From Melampsora larici-populina 98AG31 (taxonomy: Eukaryota; Basidiomycota; Pucciniomycetes; Pucciniales; Melampsoraceae): DNA of 64,000 nucleotides. The stretch covers positions 309,116 to 373,115 of the forward strand of contig NW_006768805.1 of the NCBI RefSeq assembly GCF_000204055.1, in the 5' to 3' direction. A program made the translations under genes and the position numbers. The notes under the pieces are model-generated. The model was not told the origin of the DNA. It made no database searches and saw only the letters and a list, made by a program, of their open reading frames with translations. This document shows, piece after piece, positions 57,901 through 64,000 of this stretch (its first letter is position 1; each line of letters opens with the position of its first letter).

Positions 57901-59777
57901 CTATAGTTTTTGTAAAGGCTTGAGGGCGTCATTCACATCTTCCTTATATTCCTTCCACTTATCTTGAATCTCCCTACGTATAGCCTTGAAATTCTTGAAA
58001 TTATTACCAGCTGGGATAAAAGCAGCAATATCCACCATTTTACCTGCCATGAACCTCATCACATCTTTTACATTCTTCTTCATCTGCTCCGCCACCAGCT
58101 GACCATCAAACGTGCTGGGCTTGGCTTCACCCCAGTCTATAGAGCTATCATCTGAGTCTTGATCATCACCCTGGTCGCTCCTGGCCTTTTCGTTTTTTAA
58201 ACCCTGTAGAAATTCAGGTTCAAGAGAGAGCTGATGCTCTGATTTGTTTAGTCTTGTATCATCCTTTCCGGGTTGTCCATGTTCTTCGGCGTGTCTCTCG
58301 TCATGATCTGCAGATTGGACTCGTTGGTCGCTGTGTCTCGGGTTGTCATGTGGAAGTTGGACTTGTTCATTGCTTTGTCTCCCCTCTTCCACTGGCAAAG
58401 ATCTAAATAATGGGATTCGCGAGGCTTGAGGCAAAACAGAGGTCTGAGGAGCCGGGGGAGCGCGTCGAGCAGTCCCTGAGTTCGAAATGGAGGGTGCAGG
58501 AGCAGCGGAAGCGCGTCGAGCAGTCCCTGAGTTCGAAATGGAGGGTGCCGGCGCAGCGGACGAGCGTCGAGCCGTTTCGAGGTTCGAAAGAGAGGGTGCC
58601 GGAGCAGCGTGAGCGCGTCGAGCCGTTTCGAGGTTTGAAAGGGAGGGTGCCGGAGCAGCGGACGAGCGTCGAGCCGTTTTGAGGTTCGAAAGAGAGGGTG
58701 CCGGAGCAGCGTGAGCGTGTCGAGCCGTTTTGAGGTTCGAAAGAGATGGTGCCGGAGCAGCGTGAGCCCGTCGAGCCGTTTCGAGGTTCGAAAGAGAGGG
58801 TGCCGGTGCAGCGTGAGCGCGTCGAATCGAAGACGGGGGCAGGGATTGAGGAGGATCCGAGGAGGTGTGTTGAGAGGATTGGAGATGCGAAGTACGAGCC
58901 ATCCGAGGAGGTGAAGGGGGTGAGGGTTGGTCGTCCTCCACTCTTATGGGTCTACGAAGAGTGACTCTGATCTTTCTTTTCGGTTGACAATCTTCTTCAG
59001 AGCTAGCAATTTCCTCCACTTGTCTCTTTTTCGATGGACCTGGGGTCGTGTTCGAAGGTGGTGGTTCGCTTGGGTTAGGAGGTGGTGGTTGGAAGGGAGG
59101 TGCCTGAAGGCTTCGCTGCCATCCCATCACATCTGCAAGGTATGCGTCGGCCCTCAGATCATCCTGGATGAGTCTTGACCCTGGGCTTCTATCCAAAGGG
59201 GTTTCCACGCCGAAATCTTGTCGTACAGTGAGAGCAAGCAATTCGACATCTAAGAAGAAACACTAATCAGCTGATCATGTTTCCTTCGAACACGCAGCTC
59301 CAAGAAAACGCAATGAAACAATGGTCACCTACCTTGTGTCATTGTTGACCAATCATCAACCCTAGCTTCATCCTCCGGCGCCAACAGGGAGAGTTCCTGC
59401 GGAAGACAAGTGCTCGAAGCCAAAGTTTGGTGATCTTCATCGAACTTCGAATCCGGATAGAGCTTTCCATCTTTGTTTCGCATCCACATGAATTTGGTAG
59501 ACTCCTTTACATTGACGTCACAAACTACCTTCGAGGCCTTGCAGTCTCGGCACTTGAGGGATTTGCCGGGGATGCTCACACAGATTTGTTTGGTCCTGGC
59601 GCATCTGGAACACGGCTTGGCATACAAATGTACCTTCGTGTAATCTTCTTTCCCTCTCAATGCTTTGTCGAGCTCGGTCTCGCATCGAACAGATTGAGGC
59701 GATCTAGGTTGGATGGTGATGACAGTGTCCGGTGCCAGTGATACGATTTCCGAATCGGTTCCTTGTGAAGAACTCAT
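57901..59777 (-). CDS. Zn(2)Cys(6)-type protein with tandem 17-residue repeats
   Basis: Likely a DNA-binding regulator. Exon 1 (59777 to about 59330) holds CSRCARTKQICVSIPGKSL then KCRDCKASKVVC, exactly the CX2CX6CX9CX2CX6C pattern of fungal binuclear zinc clusters. An intron (about 59252-59330) joins TMTQ to DVELLALTVRQDF. Exon 2 has a Pro-rich stretch, a basic patch (PSKKRQVEE, KRKIRVTLRRPIR, likely nuclear), seven repeats of RRAHAAPAPSLSNLETA, and a C-terminal helical part (FKAIRREIQDKWKEYKEDV). About 590 residues. Start ATG 59775-59777 is the first in frame. No lesion seen. Confidence 0.75.
58460..58816 (-). repeat. Seven 51-bp coding repeats
   Basis: The period is exactly 51 bp (17 codons), so copy-number change keeps the frame. 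Variants differ mainly at RRAH/RRSS/RHAH and NLETA/NLKTA/NSGTA. On the plus strand the same repeats leave long open frames that are artefacts. Confidence 0.9.
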
Positions 59778-60577
59778 TTAAAATGAAAGAGGCGATAAAA
59801 AATAGATTGATGGATTTAGAAGCAACGGAAAAAATTGTAGAAATTTCCAAGTCCGAACAAGGAGTTAGGAAGTGATAGAATTGATAGGGATTTTTGAGTT
59901 TGAGAAGGAAAGTTAAGAAACGAAACGAAGACGGTGAAATTGAGGGAATTGAAATTGTTGAGGGGAGCAAAGACGCAGACTCGAATACTTTATGCGTGAA
60001 GTAAATGAGGTAGCATCAAAGGCGACGCTAAGCAGCAAACTTCAACACGTAAACATCTCGAACCTTGTTACTCGTATGCAGTAATCAGATATTCCATGTA
60101 ATTCCAAAGTCACCTCATAAACTTTGCAGATTCTCCCTGAGGCATGTACGAAGATACAATCTTTGTTGTGTTTTGGGATGACTCAGTCTGACTCAGTAGA
60201 TACGCTCAAGCATCTCCAGATTTTTTGTTTTTCACGTAGATATCTGCGTCAAGCTACATCTTTTGTTTGAGGATCAAAAGTATAACCTCATTTGACGAAC
60301 CTTTGAGATTGTCAGACACATGGTTATCAAATTACGTTTCATTCATCAAGTACTAAGTAATAGTGTTCGTTAGTCCCGTATCTTTTTCTTGTCTGTTTGT
60401 GTTGTGTTGCATGTTACAAGATCATGAACAATCATCTCATCCAAAGCTTAACTTTTGTGATCACAAAGTAACTACCAAAGTTTGTTGATTCATGTACGAC
60501 TTATAGAGCTCTCCTACATAGCTCCACCGGTGGCTACCGGTGGTCTTTCTCGAAAAGAAACAATGGGCAATTTTTTC
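59778..60577. other. Divergent spacer
   Basis: No gene seen. It includes the likely promoter of the Zn(2)Cys(6) gene and the 3' flank of the Mrs2-like fragment. Confidence 0.35.
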
Positions 60578-61408
60578 TACATTGATCTAAAAATATATAA
60601 TGAAAACTTAGAAATACGGGATAAAAATGAAGACAGCGCAATCATTGACCTGGTTGTTCTCCTCTTGAGTAGTTGCTTCAATTTGTCCCTCTCTGTTACA
60701 CAAGTCGAAGGTCATGTGTCAAAAAGTGAAAGCAGAAATTTCGAAAGACCACTTTTCAAGGATATATGAGACGCGTGATTGGGTTTGAGTGTTTTAAAGA
60801 AGGATTTCTTTTGGGATGAATTGCAAGGAAAAGAGTAAAAGAAATTCAGAGGCGGAAGAGAAATTAAGCTGACCGATGTTTCTTTCCAATCCGTCTAAGA
60901 GACTTGATACCAAGGTCTTGAGTACACTCAGCTCACCTTCCAGACTGGATGCCATTGATCCTAGCATCGTTTCTAGAGCCTTTTTGAGTACAAACAACCA
61001 AATCAATGAATATTCATACAAAAGGGTACCATAATCTGCAACAACAAGACAGACGTACCTGAATTCGTAAGGTAGTTCAGTTCCGATGGTTGAGGATGTA
61101 GAAGTTTGCCACTGACCTGTCTTAGTCTACATATCGGAATGCAATCATAAGCCCAAATATGGTCAAATTGCAATGCAGCCGTCTGGAGGGTCAGATATTG
61201 GACTCACCGTGCCAACATTCCAGGTGAGATTGAAGAACGGGTTGACTACCTTGATGATGTTGACTTTGTCCCTAAAAAGTATTTTCTCTACGTCGAGATC
61301 CTCTATCTCACTCATAGTCTCGATCTTGCACATATATAAACTTTTGGACCCAGGGCTGAGGCTCAGCAGCGCGTTCAGATATCTGTTCGAATCTAACTCA
61401 GACGCCAT
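60578..61408 (-). pseudogene. Mrs2/CorA-type magnesium transporter fragment
   Basis: Exons read, in order, MASELDSNRYLNALLSLSPG ... KILFRDKVNIIKVVNPFF, then TKTGQWQTSTSSTIGTELPY, then ALETMLGSMASSLEGELSVL, then ERDKLKQLLKRRTTR. The ELPYEFRALE block followed by a long helix with LLxxLExxIxRxKLxxLL is the signature of the Mrs2 soluble domain. The last exon ends in a stop (60578-60580) soon after, so the two membrane helices and the GMN motif that forms the Mg2+ pore are absent. Introns are predicted near 61122-61206, 60983-61052 and 60710-60875. A truncated duplicate, or a soluble remnant. Confidence 0.65.
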
Positions 61409-61434
61409 TTGAAAGTTAATTTTACTTCGAACGT

Positions 61435-61652
61435 TGATGTTAACTTCAAATTCCCAATATAACCAATATACTAGATTACATGGGCACTGTTCCTTTCGAA
61501 AAGTCCATGTCCCATGTGATTTGAAGTCATAATATATACGCCATTCAACAATATCAATACCAATTTCGAATTCCCAATAGAACAAATGTACCAAATTACA
61601 TGGGCACTATTCCACTCGAAAAAGCCATACCATACGATTTGTAGTCACAAGA
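61435..61652. repeat. Imperfect 100-bp duplication, period 120
   Basis: Two blocks share AATTCCCAATA, ATTACATGGGCACT and TCCATG/GCCATA-type words in the same order, starting near 61435 and 61555. They lie just upstream of the Mrs2-like fragment, in its presumed promoter. Confidence 0.7.
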
Positions 61653-61659
61653 GGAAAGA

Positions 61660-62067
61660 TCATGAATCTTTCAATTTAAAGGAAATTTGCAGTTGAAATT
61701 TGCAAATACTATCTGAAAGTAGAAAGATCGGCCCAACCAATCGATCTTTTTCCCTTCCCTCAACTACATCAGACTACATCTTAATCAAATTTCATCAGCT
61801 CAGCTTCTCATCATTCATTATCTTTCTATAACTACTCTCAATCGAATTTCTGAACAAACATCTTACTATCTACTCTCGGAATTCGTTTTTCACTTACAAA
61901 TCTTTCACTATAAATCCTCTCTTGAATGCTTCGGACCTTGGATCATCGTGACGCAAAACTCAGAAGCTAGAAGAGAGGTAGTGAATTTTTTGTATTTGAT
62001 CAATTCATTCCGGAGTGATATTTAGCAAGAGTTTTAGCATTAGTTATAATCTTCATTGCAGGAGCCA
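61660..62067. other. Upstream region of TET-like copy 2
   Basis: No full gene. A possible 5' leader with an intron (GTAGTG at 61978 to TTCATTGCAG at 62061) precedes the ATG of the TET-like fragment. Confidence 0.35.
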
Positions 62068-63300
62068 TGCCTAAATACCACTGCAGACATTATTCGGGTT
62101 CCCCAAGTGGGCAGGGAAAAATGATTGGGAGTATGATTTGTCATAAAATGGTCTATCACTCCACACCTGAGCCATAACACCCACACTACATATGTGTAGC
62201 AGGCTCAGTGAATATGTGGTTATCATGTACATACAGTTCTGCTCAGTTATCTGCTCATCAGGACAAGTTATTCATATGTAATACATGCTGTAACTTCTTT
62301 CAGATTGAAAAAAGCTTCCAAAAGATTGACTACATACACTGACTCAATGTTTTGGTGTGATCTCATCAACTCAACTGCATGTAACACACTTTCTGTTACT
62401 AAGACATAGCTTCAACAATATTGCCTGAGCAGCTACAGAATTATATGTAGTGAATTTTTGGGAAAAAAATTTCAAAGTCGAAAAAGTTACATGTGGTATA
62501 ACATGTGATTTATTTATTCTGATGGGCAAAAAACTGAGCAGACCTGTATGTACATGATAGACAACTATTGACTTAGCTTGCTGCACATATGTAGTGTGGG
62601 TGAAATGGCCCAGGTGTGCAGTATTAGATTCTTTTATGAAAAACTGTACTATTAATCATTTTCCTCTGCCAAATTGGGGAAGTTGAATGATGTTTACAGT
62701 GTACAAATCCCCAGCAACCTTAAAATCTCGTCTCAATCGATCTATTAGAAAGCATCTTGAGCGACCCGAGCAGCCACCGCCAAATGCTTGATCTGCCAAA
62801 AAGGCTGAACTTATAGAAGCTTATGGCCTACCCCCCGATGCGAAGTTCCTTTTCCTTAAAAAAGGTCGTCGTTATGGACAACCTCGCCTAACTCTCACTT
62901 ATGGAACTGTCGTTTGCCTCGACTACCATACCTGTGAGCTGCTGTGCGTAGTACGATTTATTGAACGGGACGACATGGACCAGAGTTATTTCAATATGCT
63001 TAATCATTCAATATCGACTGTCTATCAGCATGCAAGAGCTTGTGGTGAAGTCAAAAACAATGGAGCGACTTACCGTTGTAGGAGATTAGGACGAAAACAT
63101 GGCAGGATGTTTGCGGCTGGCTTTCGTCCAGGGTATGATAAGGAGGTCAAAGCAGGTTAGTTGTGATATATCTCAAATCATGCGATGACAGGATTTGCAG
63201 TTCCTCACCCAAATCTACCTTTTGCAGGGCACACTGCGTCCACGAGAGACGTTCTCGACGTCGAGATCGTTAGAACGTGTCAACTTTGTTCTTTGAGATT
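62068..63300 (+). pseudogene. TET-like family fragment (copy 2), split at codon 4
   Basis: The ATG at 62068-62070 is followed by only a few codons before the MITE at 62080. Removing it and one TAC gives MPKYKSPATLKSRLNRSIRK, a TGA at 62789-62791, then KKAELIEAYGLPPDAKFLFL, LTLTYGTVVCLDYH, ELLCVVRFIERDDMD and GRMFAAGFRPGYDKEVKAG. An intron near 63155-63226 leads to a short tail and stop. It parallels the copy at 24355 block by block. The Fe-binding catalytic part of a TET-like enzyme is not present. Family call is tentative; a transposon-linked gene is likely. Confidence 0.5.
62080..62701. mobile_element. 622-bp CACT MITE, sister of 3383-4010
   Basis: Ends CACTGCAGACATTATTCGGG and the inverted ...GAATGATGTTTACAGTG, with the 3-bp repeat TAC on both sides (62077-62079 and 62702-62704). 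The sequence is very like 3383-4010 over its full length. Non-coding. Confidence 0.88.
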
Positions 63301-64000
63301 TGAAATTTGAAATTTCGTTCTTCTCCTTAGTCGTAACCTAAGCTCTCTGAGCTATCTGGTGCTCAGCCGTCTTTGAACACTAAGTTAATCAAGTGTATGA
63401 TCAAAGTTGAGCTGAACAAGTGCAGCTCAGCACATTACCTGAGACTACAATCGCTCACTATTGGTTTCCACAATCCCTTTCCACTCGGCTTACATCCCTT
63501 CCCATCGCTCGCTCTACCTAAGTAGAGCCAATCACGTTTTTTATGTGCGGGGCGTGAGGATGTCCCGGACACCCGTTTCCGAACCATCATGCTCGGAAGT
63601 CCTGATGTTCAGACAAAGTTTTCGCGGGGAAATCTTTATCTTTAAATTACAGCCACCCTGTCAAATACTAATTTACTCTCCAAAAAGTTCCTCACACGCG
63701 AAAAGAAGAAACCCTTTTGCAATTTCAAGTAACCCGATTTTCAAGGATTTGCTTGATCAATAACCATACTTCAATTATCTTCACTTGATTTCAAATCACA
63801 ACATGAATCCAACGACAACTACCCCACCTCACCTCTCCATGCCAAACAACCGTAGTTGAGAGTTGAGAATGATGATTAGGAGTTGCATAGGTAAGTATTC
63901 ATCCAATCCATCTCCATCGTAACTTAATTGTCGGTTCTTCCCCCAAAGTGCCGTATAACATCGGCTGCATGCCGCTCTTCGGAATCCTTTGGAGCTCCTT
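63301..64000. other. Right window edge, no supported gene
   Basis: Only short frames without motifs. A possible gene start at 63804 (MNPTTTTPPHLSMPNN) stops after 18 codons. Confidence 0.3.

Noticed and set aside
58410..59178. Long plus-strand open frames opposite the Zn(2)Cys(6) gene
   Set aside because: They result from the 51-bp coding repeats on the minus strand and have no motifs of their own.
1534..62791. UGA recoded as a sense codon
   Set aside because: Intact genes here (RecQ, DUF6589, F-box copy, Zn(2)Cys(6)) need no UGA read-through and several end in TGA or other standard stops; decay of CGA codons explains the cases.

Overview
The window reads as nuclear DNA of a filamentous basidiomycete, most likely a rust fungus (Pucciniales). 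It is AT-rich. Its genes have many short GT..AG introns, it carries a fungal Zn(2)Cys(6) gene, DUF6589 and alpha-kinase type proteins, and a dense mixture of nested DNA transposons. The taxon is an inference from gene types and style. No rRNA, tRNA or CRISPR array was seen.

Layout. 1-6800: a Tc1 transposon (TA target site), interrupted by a small CACT-type MITE, then a nest of three MITEs and a gapped CACTA-type element. 7602-11354: a secreted class 3 lipase-like gene whose GxSxG serine is replaced, and an unknown gene facing it. 11802-18661: the most interesting unit, a 6.9 kb element with near-identical terminal inverted repeats of about 250 bp and a 9-bp target duplication. It encodes two convergent genes, a RecQ-like helicase and a DUF6589 protein. 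19100-20746: an integrase-type (rve) transposase gene. 21053-27073: a 6 kb element with long inverted arms, a cluster of near-perfect palindromes and a broken TET-like dioxygenase fragment. 27798-34256: a gene of unknown function split by a hAT element (28264-33630), whose transposase is in turn split by a CACTA-type MITE.

34853-37077: a decaying alpha-kinase gene. 38168-38509: a MITE with an 8-bp duplication. 39103-39653: a fragment resembling the C-terminal WD40-FYVE end of a BEACH protein. 40691-43477 and 52769-54153: three F-box/leucine-rich paralogues, one intact, one split by a CACTA-type MITE and one fragment. 44553-45190: a RING-finger gene. 47074-52563: a Copia LTR retrotransposon on the minus strand, with identical LTR sequence over about 400 bp but a broken pol. 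57901-59777: a Zn(2)Cys(6) protein with seven 17-residue repeats. 60578-61408: a fragment of an Mrs2-like magnesium transporter. 62068-63300: a second TET-like fragment split at codon 4 by a MITE.

Common threads. Six elements start CACT/CACA and end AGTG/TGTG with 3-bp target duplications, and four of them sit in coding exons, where removing element plus one duplication restores the frame. Six of the seven in-frame stops noted in these genes are TGA, as expected from C-to-T change in CGA arginine codons. All calls come from reading the sequence and translations by eye. Exon borders are predictions and no database search was run.
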